64,000 nt of DNA from Acidobacteria bacterium Mor1 (GCA_001664505.1 CP011806.1:4938551-5002550), one strand, 5' to 3'. Counted from the first letter of the stretch, positions 15,814 to 25,417 are shown. Numbers and translations are program-made. The notes: generated by a model from the sequence alone, not told the origin.

Positions 15814-17237
15814 ACTACGCCGCCATCCCCGCGCTCGTGTTCGGCGCGCTCTGGCAGTCGGCCGCGATCGCTATCGTCGCCGTCCTGATGTTGCGGGGGC
15901 TTCGCATCCAGAACCCCTCGACACGCTCGACCTTGCTGTTCCTGGCCTTCCTCGCCGCAGCGATCGTCCCGCTGTGGGCCCTGATTCCGCTCGCCGATGC
16001 AACGGAACCTGTGGCTGCGCCCTTCGATGCGGGGTTCGCCGGCAGGGTTCCCTCCGGCGAAGCGCCGGAACGGGGCACCGCGGCGCCGACCGGTTTGCCG
16101 CAGTCCTTTTCTTTCTCCGGCGCCGGCCGTTTGCTGGCAATGATCTGGACCGTGGGAACCCTCCTCGGGGCAACACGCCTGATCGGCGATTGGATGGCCA
16201 TCCGCCGCTTGCGTCGAGCCGGCCGCTCCCTGGGTCGATCCGGCGACCTCGAGGTGCTGGCCGTCCCCTCGCTTCCGGGGCCGATGGCGGCCGGCATCCT
16301 GCGCAAGGTCATCCTGCTGCCCGAAGCCTGGGTCCACGAGGAAGGCTCGGCCGAGTTCGGCTGGGCGATGGCCCACGAGCGTGCTCACCACCTCCGCCGC
16401 GACCTGCTCGCCCACGCGGTCGAGGCGGTGCTGCTTTGCGCCTTCTGGTGGAACCCGGTACTGCACCGGCTTCGCAAGGAGATCGAGGCCCAGCGAGAGA
16501 TGGCCTGTGACGATCAAGCGGTGCTCGAGTGCCGGGATCCCCAGGGCTACGCCTCGGCGTTGATTACCTGCGCCGAGTTCGCTCTGGCCGCCCGGAGCGC
16601 ACGTACTCGGCCCATGGCGCTCGGCGCCGCTTCCGCCGGATCCCAACTGGCTCGGCGGGTCGAACGTCTGCTGGACGGCGGCTATCGCATCCACCGTGGC
16701 AGGGCGCGGGGACCCGCGGCCGCCGCCCTCTCGGGCATTGCCGCCGCATGCCTGGTCTCCGCCGCGGCGGCGCCGCCGATCGAGGTTCTCGACCCGACCC
16801 GCGAAACCGTCGATGGCGTCGCGGAACAGCGGAACCGAGCGTCATCGGGGCGCGATCTCGTGCGGGCCGCCGTCGTGGGAGATCTGGCGGAAGCGCGGAG
16901 GCTTCTGTCCCGGGGCGCGGACATCGATGCGGTGCTCGAACTCGACGGCACCCCGCTGATCGCCGCGGTCAATCAGGGGAACCGGGTGTCGGCGCGCTGG
17001 TTGATCTCCCAGGGCGCCGATGTCGATGCCTACGCCCTCTACGACGAAACGGCTCTGATATCTGCGGTGCGCCGGGGAGACCTCCCGATGGTCCGCCTCT
17101 TGCTCGACGCCGGAGCCGACCCCGACCTCGCCGCAGCGACGCAGCACGGTTACTACCGGACGCCCATGGGCGAGGCCGGGCGCCTGCGCCGCGATGACAT
17201 CGCGGATCTCCTGATCCGCTACGGCGCGCGGCCATAG
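15810..17237 (+). CDS. BlaR1-like M56 membrane metallopeptidase with C-terminal ankyrin repeats
   Basis: 475 residues. N-terminal transmembrane helices (about residues 10-60 and 105-125) lead into a gluzincin domain with HERAH at 189-193 and the third zinc ligand E230 in REMACDDQAV, as in BlaR1/MecR1. The protein continues to a further hydrophobic segment near 310. BlaR1 ends in a penicillin-binding sensor domain; this one instead ends in three ankyrin-type repeats (about 350-475: LVRAAVVGDLAEARRLLSRG, then GTPLIAAVNQGN and ETALISAVRRGD). It would sense a signal and cleave the BlaI-type repressor. What the ankyrin part detects is unknown. Confidence 0.85.
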   Translation: MNYAAIPALVFGALWQSAAIAIVAVLMLRGLRIQNPSTRSTLLFLAFLAAAIVPLWALIPLADATEPVAAPFDAGFAGRVPSGEAPERGTAAPTGLPQSFSFSGAGRLLAMIWTVGTLLGATRLIGDWMAIRRLRRAGRSLGRSGDLEVLAVPSLPGPMAAGILRKVILLPEAWVHEEGSAEFGWAMAHERAHHLRRDLLAHAVEAVLLCAFWWNPVLHRLRKEIEAQREMACDDQAVLECRDPQGYASALITCAEFALAARSARTRPMALGAASAGSQLARRVERLLDGGYRIHRGRARGPAAAALSGIAAACLVSAAAAPPIEVLDPTRETVDGVAEQRNRASSGRDLVRAAVVGDLAEARRLLSRGADIDAVLELDGTPLIAAVNQGNRVSARWLISQGADVDAYALYDETALISAVRRGDLPMVRLLLDAGADPDLAAATQHGYYRTPMGEAGRLRRDDIADLLIRYGARP

Positions 17238-17275
17238 CGCGTCGCCGCCGGCAGTTCCGGAACTGGAGGACCCCT

Positions 17276-18964
17276 ATGAGCGAGTTCATGCGAATCCCGT
17301 TGTTCGTCCTGTTGCTGGCGGCGTTGTTTGCCCCTGCGGTCCAGGGCCGGGCGCTCACCGACGAACAGTGGCGTGAGGACATCGACGCCGCGGTCGCCCA
17401 CATCCTGGAGAATCATCCCCGGCCCTTCGCCACCGGCTCCCGCGAGACCTTCGAGTCGCTCCATGCCGCCCTGCTCAGGGATGTGCCCGGACTCGCGGAC
17501 CGGGATGTGGCGCTGCGCCTCGCGGCGCTGGTCGCCGTCATCGAGGATGGGCACACGCGCCTGGCGCTGCCCCGGGGATTGCCGCGTCTGGCACACAACC
17601 CGGCGCACCACCGTGACGATCCCGCCCATCCGGCGCTGCTCTTCGGAAGCCTGCCTTTTCGCTTCTACCGTTTCGAGGAGGGGCTGTACATCGTCGAGAC
17701 CATCGCCGGGTACGAACCCTACCTGGGTGCCCGGGTCCTGGCTTTCGGCTCCAGCGATGTCGATGCGGCTCTCGCTGCCGTGGAGCCGATCCTCTACGCC
17801 GAGAACGAGCATGGCGCGAGGTTGCTGGCCGCGGACCGGTTGTCCCTGCCCGACGTCCTGATGCACTTCGGGCTCGTGGAGGACAGCGGACCGGTTTCCC
17901 TGGTCCTGCAGCGGCCTGGACAAGAACCCGAGACGTTGCGGGTTCCGCCCTACGAAGACGCCGAGAACCCGGAGCCGGTCGGACCCCGATATGACGAGGT
18001 GCCCTTCGCCCGGCAGTACCCGGATCGCAAGCGCTGGCACGCCCAGGTGCCGGGCAAGAAAGCCTGGTACGTCCAACTCGACGAGATCGAGATGTTCCCC
18101 GACACACCGACTGCCGACTTCTTCGCCGAGGCGCTGGACCAGGCCCGGCGTCACCGCGCGGACAGGTTGCTCCTCGATCTGCGCTCCAACACCGGTGGCT
18201 CCGGGTCGTTCAACGCCGCCATCGTCAACGCCCTGGCTCGCAGCGAGTACAACGCCTACGGCAGGCTGTTCGTGTTGACCGGCCGTGAGACCTTCTCCGC
18301 CGCCAGCATGTTGATGGTGGCGCTGGAGGAGTACGTCAACGCGATCTTCGTGGGGGAACCCTCCGGCGCGCGGCCCACGACCTACGGCGACCCGCGCCGG
18401 CTCCGGCTTCCCCACAGCGGGTTGACCCTGCGCACCTCGACACTGGTCTGGCCGTCATCCTTCGCCGGAGACTTTCGCGAGTTCATCGAAACCCATGTCG
18501 ATGCGCCTCCCACCGCCGCGGACTTCTTCGCCGGCCGGGATCCGGCCATCGAGGCGGTGTTGGCCTACGAGCCGCCCCGGGGGCCGGTGGCGCAAATGGT
18601 GGAGCTGTTCGAGAAGGACAAGCTGCAATCGGGCCTGATCCGCTTCTTCACCTGGCTGCGGAGCCCGGTCGATGGATCCCACGCCGGTGCCGTCGATGAT
18701 CTGATCGTTCAGGGGCACCGCTATCTCGACGACGGCCAGCAGACCAAGGGGCGATTCATGATGTCGATGGCGCGCGACTACTACCCGGCGAACGCGGCGG
18801 CCAGGGTCGGACTGGGCCGGGCGATGGAACTCGGTGGAGACGCCGAGAGCGCCAGGGAGCGCTACCGCGAAGCCCTGGAGCTGGCCCCGGACTTCGAGCC
18901 CGCCCGCAAGGCGTTGGCGCGGCTGGACGCCGGCGACGAGCCGGAGGCTGATGTCCGCCGTTGA
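17276..18964 (+). CDS. Secreted S41-family (tail-specific protease-like) peptidase with TPR-like tail
   Basis: 562 residues with a signal peptide (cleavage near VQG). The middle shows an S41-type core: LLLDLRSNTGGSGSF, the serine-containing turn ETFSAASM with S341 as probable nucleophile, and VGEPSGARPTTYGD. The last ~80 residues form a TPR-like pair of helices (AARVGLGRAMELGGDAESARERY). It starts 38 bases after the M56 gene with its own GGAGG and is probably the third gene of the BlaI-regulated operon. A canonical catalytic lysine cannot be assigned by eye. Confidence 0.78.
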   Translation: MSEFMRIPLFVLLLAALFAPAVQGRALTDEQWREDIDAAVAHILENHPRPFATGSRETFESLHAALLRDVPGLADRDVALRLAALVAVIEDGHTRLALPRGLPRLAHNPAHHRDDPAHPALLFGSLPFRFYRFEEGLYIVETIAGYEPYLGARVLAFGSSDVDAALAAVEPILYAENEHGARLLAADRLSLPDVLMHFGLVEDSGPVSLVLQRPGQEPETLRVPPYEDAENPEPVGPRYDEVPFARQYPDRKRWHAQVPGKKAWYVQLDEIEMFPDTPTADFFAEALDQARRHRADRLLLDLRSNTGGSGSFNAAIVNALARSEYNAYGRLFVLTGRETFSAASMLMVALEEYVNAIFVGEPSGARPTTYGDPRRLRLPHSGLTLRTSTLVWPSSFAGDFREFIETHVDAPPTAADFFAGRDPAIEAVLAYEPPRGPVAQMVELFEKDKLQSGLIRFFTWLRSPVDGSHAGAVDDLIVQGHRYLDDGQQTKGRFMMSMARDYYPANAAARVGLGRAMELGGDAESARERYREALELAPDFEPARKALARLDAGDEPEADVRR

Positions 18965-18985
18965 ACTCCGGTTGGGCGATCCGGG

Positions 18986-19675
18986 TCAGGGGAGCGGCGC
19001 GCGAAGCTCGGCGACGAGTTTCAGAGCGCGGGACACCAGCGGGCGCATGGGAGGCAAACGGCTGACGCGAACCAGCCGCACCACCAGATCCCCGGTCTGC
19101 TCGATCAGACGATAGGTCCGGGCGCAGTCCCTGGAGTCGTCGTGGATCCAGTAGAGGATGATCCCCATCTGGTAGGTCCAGAGAAGTTCCGGGAGTTCCT
19201 GCGCCAGCTTGCCGGTCACCTTGGTCGACGAACCCTCGACCACACGGGTGAGCAGCTCGATCGATTCCAGGCGGACCGGGGCGGACTCGTGGCTGAAGGG
19301 ACTCAGCGGGCTCTTGGGGTCCGCTGCGGTCTTGAACAGCTGTCCGGCGAAGTGATGGTAGGGCTGGCTGGTTTCGATCTTGGCGGCCAGCACGCCGATC
19401 AGCCGGTTCTTGAGGTCGGTTTCGCTCTCCAACAACGGATCGCACGCCGCCAGATGGTCCTGGTGGCTCCGCGCGTAGTAGGCATGGATCAGGTGGTCCT
19501 TGGAGGCGAAGTAGTAGTACGTGTTCCCCAGGGATACGCCGGCCTCGTTGGCGATGGCGCGCATGGTGGTTGCGTCGTAGCCGCGCTCACGGAACATCGC
19601 CAGGGCGCACTCCAGAATGCGGCCCCGAGTCTGCTCCCCCTTGCGCGTCTTCGTCGATCCTTCCGTTGCGGTCAT
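18986..19675 (-). CDS. TetR/AcrR-family transcriptional regulator
   Basis: About 229 residues from the ATG at 19675; alternative ATGs at 19684 and 19687 are only 3-4 codons upstream. The N-terminal HTH is textbook TetR: RGRILECALAMFRERGYDATTMRAIANEAGVSLGN followed by TYYYFASKDHLI. The ligand domain is helical and rich in aromatic residues. It overlaps the 3' end of the upstream membrane-protein gene by 89 bases, so the two are co-transcribed. The long palindromes at 20692-20717 and 20753-20764 are its likely operators. The partner gene's lipid-binding fold suggests a hydrophobic ligand; this is inference. Confidence 0.87.
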   Translation of the reverse strand: MTATEGSTKTRKGEQTRGRILECALAMFRERGYDATTMRAIANEAGVSLGNTYYYFASKDHLIHAYYARSHQDHLAACDPLLESETDLKNRLIGVLAAKIETSQPYHHFAGQLFKTAADPKSPLSPFSHESAPVRLESIELLTRVVEGSSTKVTGKLAQELPELLWTYQMGIILYWIHDDSRDCARTYRLIEQTGDLVVRLVRVSRLPPMRPLVSRALKLVAELRAPLP

Positions 19676-20684
19676 CGGAATCATCATACCCGGGTGCTCC
19701 AGCGGCTGCCTCGGACTCGCGCTGAACCTGCTCCAGGACCCGTTGATGAATCTCCCCGATGATCGGGTCGGACCACATTCCCCAGTAGAGTTGCGGGCCC
19801 ATTCTGAGCTCATACCAGGTCGTGCCGGTGAGCCGGGTGCGGCCACCCGGCAACCCGGTCAGCAGGAACTGGCCGCGCTTGCTCTGCATTCCTTCCATCA
19901 GGTGCTCGGCGTGGACTTTCTTGTACGGGCTCCACTCATGCATGGTCGGTGGCTGTTGAGTGACGTCGAAGGCGAGTCTCCGCGGCGGCTCCCAGACGGT
20001 GATCGGTTCGATGAAGGGTCCGGTGGAGAACTCGCAGTAACGCACCGCGCCGACCCCCGTCCCGTCCAGCCGGGCGCGCAAGGGGTGGGCGATCCCGATG
20101 TGAAACAGCCAGCGCTCGGGGGGCGGCAGTTCACCGAAGGCGATCACCGATTGCCAGACCACCTCCGGAGGGGCATCGATTTCGATCGACGTGGCCACCT
20201 CACGCAGGTGCCAGTTCTGTTCACGGGGTGCACTGCCCAGGATCAGGGGCAACAGCACGATCAAGGTCAGCGAGACTCCGCGGCTGATTCGAGCGTCGCT
20301 GATCGCATGACCGAGCCCGGCCCCGAAGACCGCGAGGCCGCCGGTCAGCGGCACGGCCATGAGCAGGCAGACGACGCCCTCCCAGGCGAAGGCCAACAGG
20401 ACGATGCCCACGTTCGCCTGGGTCCAGAAGGCGCACCAGAGCGACGACTTGAAGCGAAAGAGCTGCCGGTAGTTGAGCACCAGGGTCGAAGAGAGGGCCA
20501 TGGCGAAGGGAGTGCCGAGAAAAAGCGCCCAACCGTAGTTGGTGTTCAGCTTCACCAGGAATCCGAACAGCAACAACCCGATCAGCGTGCCCACCAGGGA
20601 GCAAAGCCAGATGTTGGCCGGCGGTGCCGGAGGTCGGTGATCGGGACCGGTGTTCATCAAGCCCGCAGGGGAGTAGTCCGGCAT
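19587..20684 (-). CDS. Membrane protein with C-terminal SRPBCC (START-like) domain
   Basis: About 365 residues. Five or six transmembrane helices fill residues 20-165 (WLCSLVGTLIGLLLFGFLV and others). A START/Bet v1-like domain follows from about 185: IEIDAPPEVVWQSVIAFGELPPPERW, then LTGLPGGRTRLTGTTWYEL and MWSDPIIGEIHQRVL. Such domains bind hydrophobic ligands. The start at 20684 has GAGG at good spacing inside the operator region. The last ~30 residues are acidic, low in complexity and encoded within the start of the downstream TetR gene, so the C-terminal tail may be a by-product of a lost stop codon. Confidence 0.75.
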   Translation of the reverse strand: MPDYSPAGLMNTGPDHRPPAPPANIWLCSLVGTLIGLLLFGFLVKLNTNYGWALFLGTPFAMALSSTLVLNYRQLFRFKSSLWCAFWTQANVGIVLLAFAWEGVVCLLMAVPLTGGLAVFGAGLGHAISDARISRGVSLTLIVLLPLILGSAPREQNWHLREVATSIEIDAPPEVVWQSVIAFGELPPPERWLFHIGIAHPLRARLDGTGVGAVRYCEFSTGPFIEPITVWEPPRRLAFDVTQQPPTMHEWSPYKKVHAEHLMEGMQSKRGQFLLTGLPGGRTRLTGTTWYELRMGPQLYWGMWSDPIIGEIHQRVLEQVQRESEAAAGAPGYDDSDDRNGRIDEDAQGGADSGPHSGVRPGDVP

Positions 20685-20691
20685 GGGAAGC

Positions 20692-20717
20692 CTCTTTTTG
20701 AACGTGTTCAAAAAGAG
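20692..20717. promoter_or_regulatory. Probable TetR operator (12-bp perfect arms)
   Basis: CTCTTTTTGAAC and GTTCAAAAAGAG are perfect 12-base arms around a 2-base centre. The palindrome lies just downstream of the -10 box and covers the RBS of the minus-strand operon. Confidence 0.75.
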
Positions 20718-20744
20718 TATCGGGCGAGCGAGGGCCGGCGTCAA
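20716..20744 (-). promoter_or_regulatory. Promoter of the SRPBCC-TetR operon
   Basis: Reading the minus strand: -35 TTGACG (20744-20739), 17-bp spacer, -10 GATACT (20721-20716). It is flanked by a TGAACGCGTTCA palindrome upstream and the 26-bp palindrome downstream. Confidence 0.6.
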
Positions 20745-20752
20745 TCATTTTT

Positions 20753-20764
20753 TGAACGCGTTCA
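20753..20764. promoter_or_regulatory. Second probable TetR operator
   Basis: TGAACGCGTTCA is a perfect 12-bp palindrome with T-rich and A-rich flanks. Its core (GAAC-NN-GTTC) matches the larger operator 60 bp away. It sits immediately upstream of the -35 box. Confidence 0.65.
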
Positions 20765-20781
20765 GAAAAAGCCCTAAGGCG

Positions 20782-23322
20782 CTAGTTTTCCCGCAGAACC
20801 TCGACGGGTCGCCGCCCCAAGGCGCGCAGGCTGGCTCCGATGCCCGCAGCCACCGCGAGCACCACGGTTCCAATCACGGCGACCCAGGGAGCGGGGGTGG
20901 CCCAGGTCCAGGGGACGTTCATCCAGTAGACCAGGATCGCCCAGGAGAGCAGCGTGCCGCCGAGGGCGCCGATCGCTCCCGCGACCAGCCCGATCAGGCC
21001 GTACTCCACGGTGTAGACCGAGACGACTCCCGAGCGGGTCATGCCGATCGCCTTGAGCAGCGCCACCTCACGGCCGCGCCGGATGGTCCCGGCGCTGACC
21101 ACACCGCCGAGAATCAGGATCCCCGCGATCACGGTGAAGGCGCCGAGCAGCTGCACACCCAGGCCGGCCTGGCCCAACACCTCGACGATGCGGTCCAGCA
21201 CCTGGCGCACCTGGATCACGGTGACGTTGGGGAAGTCGGCGGCGAGCACGTCCTGCATCTTCTGCTCGTTGCCGTCGGGGAAGCGGGCGGTGGCGACCAG
21301 GAACTGGGGCGCCTCTTCCAGCACCCCCGGTTCCACCAGCAGGAAGAAGTTGACGGCGAAGGATTCCCAGTCGACCTCGCGGATGCTGGTCACGTGCAGG
21401 GTGATCGGCACACCCTGGACGTCGAAGACCAACACCGATCCGACGTCGGCCCCCATGTCCTCGGCGAACTCCCGTTCGACGCTGACCTCAGGAAGGCTCT
21501 CGTCGGAGAACCACTTGCCCCGCAGGATCTCGTTGCTCTCGGGAAGGTCGGCCTGGTAGGTCAACCGCTGTTCCCGGGTCAGTACCCAGCGGTTGCGGGG
21601 TTCGTCTTTGGGGATCTGTTCCACCAGGGACTCGACGCCGACACCGTCGACCGAGACCAGCCGGGAGTTGACCATCGGCACCGAGGTGATGTCCAGGGCG
21701 CCGTTGTCGTTCAGTAGCCCCTCGACGCCGTCCCACTGCGAGGGTTGGATATCGACCATGAACGCCGTCGGCGCGTCGTCGGGCAGGTCGGCGTTGAGCT
21801 GGCCGCCGAGCCTCGTTTCGATCAGGTACATGGTCAGCACCACGACGACGCCCAGCCCCAGGGCGACAATGGCGCCGAGGGTGCCCGCACCGGGGCGGGC
21901 CAACGCCGCCAGGCCGTGCCGCAGCCAGACCTTCGAAAAACTCCGGGGTGCTCCGGCGACCAGCCGGGCCGTGAGCCAGGCCCCGAGCGCCAGAACCACG
22001 CCGCTGGCCAGCAGACCGCCGGTGAATTGCGCCGCGAGCAGCCAGGACCCTGACTGCAGCAGTGCCGTGACGAACAGCCCCGCCAGCAGCACTCCGCCCA
22101 CGCCGTAGCGCAGGGCCGGGCTCACCGGCAGCGGGGCCGCGTCCCGGCGAAAGACGAAGGCCGGGGGCACCCGCCGCACGGTCAGGAGCGGCGGCAGGCT
22201 GAAGAGCAACGCCACGCCGACCCCGAGCAGCACGCCGCGCAGGATGGCGAAGGGCTGCCAGACCTCGATCACGTAGGTCGGGAAGACGCGGGTCAGGAAT
22301 GCCGGGGCCAGGGACTGCAGGCCCACGGCGACCACCGCGCCGATGACGCTCCCGGCCAATCCGAGCAGCACCGTCTGTCCCAGGTAGAGCGCCAGGATCT
22401 CGCGAGGGCGCAGACCGAGGCACTTGAGAATCGCGATCGAGTCCATCCGGCTCTGAAGCCAGGCCCGAACGGTCTGGCCCACGCCGAGCCCGCCGACGAG
22501 CAGCGACAACAGCGCGACCAGGGAGAGGAACCGTTCGGCCCGCTCCAGTCCGCGGCGCAGTCCCGGCTGAGCCTCGGCGTAGGTCTCGACCTTCATGTAC
22601 TCGACGTCGGGTAGCTGCAGCCGGACCTGCCTTGCGGCAGCGCGTACACCGTCGGCGTCGGTGCCGGGGAGGCGCACCAGCGCCCGGTACTTGATGCGGC
22701 TGCCGGTGGCCTCGAGGCCGGTGCGATCGACGCCGGCTTGAGACAGGAACACCCGCGGTGCCACCGAGGTGAAGGAGATGTTGACCTTGTCCGGTTCGGA
22801 AAGCACCGCCCCGGCGATGACGAAGGACTCGCCCCCGACCCGCAGGGCATCGCCGATGGCCAGGCCCATCGGCTCCAGCATTCCCTGGGCGACCACGACG
22901 CTCCGCGCGTCAAGCAGGTCGTGGAGCACTCCCGCCGGTTCCAGTTCCAGCTCGCCGTAGAAGGGGTAGGGGGGCGCGACCACCTTGAGTTCGGCCAGGC
23001 GGGACTTGCCCGGCTGGGATCCGCCGTCGGCGGCGACGACGCTGACGAACTCCTTGAGGTCGACCCGTTCGGTCGCTGGGCCGAGGTCCGCGAGGATCCC
23101 GTCCAGCTCGGCGGGCAGCGGGCGGCGGCTCTCCACCGCCAGGTCCGCCGCCAGGAGCTCCCGGGCCTTGGAGCGCAGTCCCCGTTCCATTCCGTCGGAG
23201 AGCCCGGCCACGGCGATCACCGCCGCCACCCCCACCGCCAGGCAGAGGACGAAGAACACCAGACGCCCCGCCGAACCGCGCAGCTCCCGTGTCAGGTACC
23301 GCAGGTAGAGGCTCCCGTTCAC
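20782..23322 (-). CDS. FtsX-like ABC transporter permease (YbbP-like)
   Basis: 846 residues, a single-chain two-lobe permease of the YbbP/COG3127 type. An N-terminal helix ([20 protein letters not shown]) is followed by a large periplasmic MacB-like domain, a central helix bundle near residues 260-480, a second periplasmic domain, and C-terminal helices ([27 protein letters not shown]). Its GTG overlaps the stop of the ATPase gene by four bases. In E. coli the same pair lies divergent to tesA, and the esterase gene is divergent here too. It probably handles a lipid or lipoprotein at the inner membrane; the substrate is unknown. Confidence 0.88.
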   Translation of the reverse strand: MNGSLYLRYLTRELRGSAGRLVFFVLCLAVGVAAVIAVAGLSDGMERGLRSKARELLAADLAVESRRPLPAELDGILADLGPATERVDLKEFVSVVAADGGSQPGKSRLAELKVVAPPYPFYGELELEPAGVLHDLLDARSVVVAQGMLEPMGLAIGDALRVGGESFVIAGAVLSEPDKVNISFTSVAPRVFLSQAGVDRTGLEATGSRIKYRALVRLPGTDADGVRAAARQVRLQLPDVEYMKVETYAEAQPGLRRGLERAERFLSLVALLSLLVGGLGVGQTVRAWLQSRMDSIAILKCLGLRPREILALYLGQTVLLGLAGSVIGAVVAVGLQSLAPAFLTRVFPTYVIEVWQPFAILRGVLLGVGVALLFSLPPLLTVRRVPPAFVFRRDAAPLPVSPALRYGVGGVLLAGLFVTALLQSGSWLLAAQFTGGLLASGVVLALGAWLTARLVAGAPRSFSKVWLRHGLAALARPGAGTLGAIVALGLGVVVVLTMYLIETRLGGQLNADLPDDAPTAFMVDIQPSQWDGVEGLLNDNGALDITSVPMVNSRLVSVDGVGVESLVEQIPKDEPRNRWVLTREQRLTYQADLPESNEILRGKWFSDESLPEVSVEREFAEDMGADVGSVLVFDVQGVPITLHVTSIREVDWESFAVNFFLLVEPGVLEEAPQFLVATARFPDGNEQKMQDVLAADFPNVTVIQVRQVLDRIVEVLGQAGLGVQLLGAFTVIAGILILGGVVSAGTIRRGREVALLKAIGMTRSGVVSVYTVEYGLIGLVAGAIGALGGTLLSWAILVYWMNVPWTWATPAPWVAVIGTVVLAVAAGIGASLRALGRRPVEVLREN

Positions 23323-24017
23323 GTGAGCACTTCCTCCCGGGCGGCGTCTCGATCCAGCCGTCCGTCCCGCAGCCGGATCTGCCGGCCGGCCAGGGCGCCG
23401 ACCTGCTCGTCGTGGGTCACCAGCACCATGGTGGTGCCGTGTTCGCGGCGCAGTTCGGCGAGGCGCTCCAGCACGAGCTTGCCGGTGTTGGAATCCAGGT
23501 TGCCGGTCGGTTCGTCGGCCAGCAGAATGGAGGGCTCCGGGCCGAAGGCCCGGGCCAGCGCCACCCGCTGTTGTTCACCTCCCGAAAGCTGGGAAGGATA
23601 GTGATGACCCCGATCCGAAAGCTCCACCATCTCGAGCAACCGGTCAGCCCGGGCGCCGGCATCCTTGCGCCCGTTGAGCTCCAGGGGCAGCAGGATGTTC
23701 TCCCGCGCCGTCAGGTTGCCCAGCAGCTGGAACGACTGGAACACGAAGCCGATCTTGCGCCGGCGGATCAGCGCCAGGGCGTCCTCGGACAGCGCCTGGA
23801 TCGGTTCCCCGTCGAGCAGGACCTCTCCCTCGGTGGGGCGGTCCAGGCCGGCCATCAGCGCCAGCAGGGTGGACTTGCCGCTGCCCGAGGGCCCCAGCAC
23901 GGCGACGAACTCGCCGGCGTCGATGGTCAGGTCGATCCCGTCGAGGATCGTCAGGTCCCGGCCGCCGGAGGGCAGCCGGCGGGTCAGGCGGCGCAGTTCG
24001 ATCGCGGGTGGTTTCAT
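23319..24017 (-). CDS. ABC transporter ATP-binding protein (YbbA/LolD-like)
   Basis: 232 residues, a stand-alone ATPase. Walker [10 protein letters not shown] is at 42-50. Next come the Q-loop in [13 protein letters not shown], the signature [14 protein letters not shown], Walker [13 protein letters not shown] and the H-loop in LVTHDE. The spacing and the NLD after Walker B place it in the MacB/LolD/YbbA group that works with FtsX-fold permeases by mechanotransmission. It is translationally coupled to the permease gene by a GTGA overlap, and its start lies only 12 bases from the start of the divergent esterase gene. Confidence 0.92.
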   Translation of the reverse strand: MKPPAIELRRLTRRLPSGGRDLTILDGIDLTIDAGEFVAVLGPSGSGKSTLLALMAGLDRPTEGEVLLDGEPIQALSEDALALIRRRKIGFVFQSFQLLGNLTARENILLPLELNGRKDAGARADRLLEMVELSDRGHHYPSQLSGGEQQRVALARAFGPEPSILLADEPTGNLDSNTGKLVLERLAELRREHGTTMVLVTHDEQVGALAGRQIRLRDGRLDRDAAREEVLT

Positions 24018-24029
24018 GGTTCGATTCTA

Positions 24030-24719
24030 GTGGCGCTGCTGTTCCTTTGCATGGCGTGTGGAGGGGCGGGAAGCGACGCCCCGGGCAACGGCGGAGCCGG
24101 CTCCGGTGGGGCCGCTGCGGATCCGGCCGATCCGGTGGCGGGTTCGGCAAGTGACGGTGACGGGCCGGTGCGGATCGTGTTTCTCGGCGACAGCCTGACC
24201 GCCGGTTTCGGCCTGGAGCAGGAGCAGGCATTCCCGGCCAGGGTCGCCGAGCGTCTCGAGGCCGCCGGCCACGAGGTGACCGTGATCAACGCCGGCACCA
24301 GCGGCGACACCACCGCCGGCGGTGCCGACCGGATCGACTGGCTGCTGCGTCAGTCGCCGGACATCGTGGTCCTGGCCCTGGGCGGCAACGACGGGCTGCG
24401 AGGCCTGGATCTGGAGATGACCGAGCGCAACCTGCGCCGGATCGTCGAGCGGAGCCAGGCGGCCGAGGCCCAGGTGCTGATGGCGGGCATGATGATGCCG
24501 CCGAACTACGGCCCGGACTACACCGAGCGGTTCCGGGCGTTGTTCCCGCGGGTCGCCGGCGATCTGGAGGTCCCGTTGATTCCGTTCTTGCTGGAGGGGG
24601 TCGGCGGGGTGCCCGAGCTGAACATGCCCGACGGCATCCACCCCACCGCCGAAGGGCACCGGAAGCTGGCCGACAACGTCATGCCCTACCTGGAACCCCT
24701 GGTCCGCGATCTGCGCTGA
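24030..24719 (+). CDS. tesA: TesA-like arylesterase / lysophospholipase L1 (SGNH hydrolase)
   Basis: About 229 residues from the GTG at 24030. It probably makes a lipoprotein (hydrophobic stretch then CMAC, lipid Cys at residue 10), although the n-region lacks basic residues, so the start is uncertain. SGNH blocks are clear: block I FLGDSLTAGFG (Ser), block II NAGTSGDTTAGG, block III LGGNDGLRG (Asn), block V DGIHPTAEGH (Asp/His). Family enzymes hydrolyse thioesters, aryl esters and lysophospholipids in the periplasm. Its divergent arrangement with the ABC pair repeats the tesA-ybbA-ybbP order of Proteobacteria. Each gene's promoter must lie inside the other's coding region, as only 12 bases separate the starts. 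Confidence 0.82.
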   Translation: MALLFLCMACGGAGSDAPGNGGAGSGGAAADPADPVAGSASDGDGPVRIVFLGDSLTAGFGLEQEQAFPARVAERLEAAGHEVTVINAGTSGDTTAGGADRIDWLLRQSPDIVVLALGGNDGLRGLDLEMTERNLRRIVERSQAAEAQVLMAGMMMPPNYGPDYTERFRALFPRVAGDLEVPLIPFLLEGVGGVPELNMPDGIHPTAEGHRKLADNVMPYLEPLVRDLR

Positions 24720-24785
24720 CGAATCCGTTATCGGGATTGCGAGGCTGAACTTGCTTTCCCGTGGGCCGGGTTCGACCTTCTTCGC

Positions 24786-25337
24786 ATGCGCTCAAGGATT
24801 CTCGGCGGCGTGGCCGCTCTGCTGATGTTCGGTTGTCTGACCCAGTCCTTCGCCGCTCGGGGCGAGGTGGTGCGGTTCACCGACGGCCGTTACCTGGTAG
24901 TCGAGGCTCATCGGATCGAGTCGGGCTACGCCCAGCTCAAGGTCGGCGACGAGAGCTACCTGACCGTGCCGCTGCGCAAGCTGCACACCATCCAACGGGA
25001 TGACCGGGTGGTCTTTCGCCGGACCCTCGAGCGAGAGCGCAGCGAAGCACCGATGAGTCCTGCCGAGCGGAAGACGGCACGGCTGGCCGAAGCGATCAAG
25101 GCAGAGCGGTCGGCCCTGGCCGAAGGTTCGACACGCCGGGCCCAGGTCGCTGCTGCCGCCGACGAATGGAGCCGCCGCTTCCCCTACGAACGGGCGCTTA
25201 CCATGCGGCCCTCGATGCCGGTCCGTCACGTGGTCGACACCGTGGCGGAATCCTCCGCGATGCAGCCTCGGCAACTCGCCGAGCGGGTCTGGGTCGGCAG
25301 CCTGACCTGGCGTCCTGCTCTGCCGCCGGTGCGCTGA
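24786..25337 (+). CDS. Hypothetical secreted protein
   Basis: 183 residues, no family recognised. A signal peptide (about 1-24, ending SFA) is followed by a short beta segment (EVVRFTDGRYLVVEAHRIESGYAQL) that reads like a small SH3-type or DUF-like barrel. A charged helical stretch rich in Glu, Arg and Ala comes next, then a C-terminal part with VWVGSLTWRPALPP. There is no convincing RBS before the ATG. It stands between the esterase gene and the next plus-strand gene with normal spacing. Confidence 0.6.
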   Translation: MRSRILGGVAALLMFGCLTQSFAARGEVVRFTDGRYLVVEAHRIESGYAQLKVGDESYLTVPLRKLHTIQRDDRVVFRRTLERERSEAPMSPAERKTARLAEAIKAERSALAEGSTRRAQVAAAADEWSRRFPYERALTMRPSMPVRHVVDTVAESSAMQPRQLAERVWVGSLTWRPALPPVR

Positions 25338-25417
25338 AAGTTCGGGCGGCTGCGCCGCCTTGCCCGCCGGAAACCTCGAGGGTATCGTCGCCGGTAGTTC
25401 CGGTCCTCGAGGGAGTC

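Noticed and set aside
17588-17605. TGGCAC-like string inside the S41 peptidase gene
   Set aside because: It lies inside a coding sequence and lacks a proper GC element ten bases after GG.
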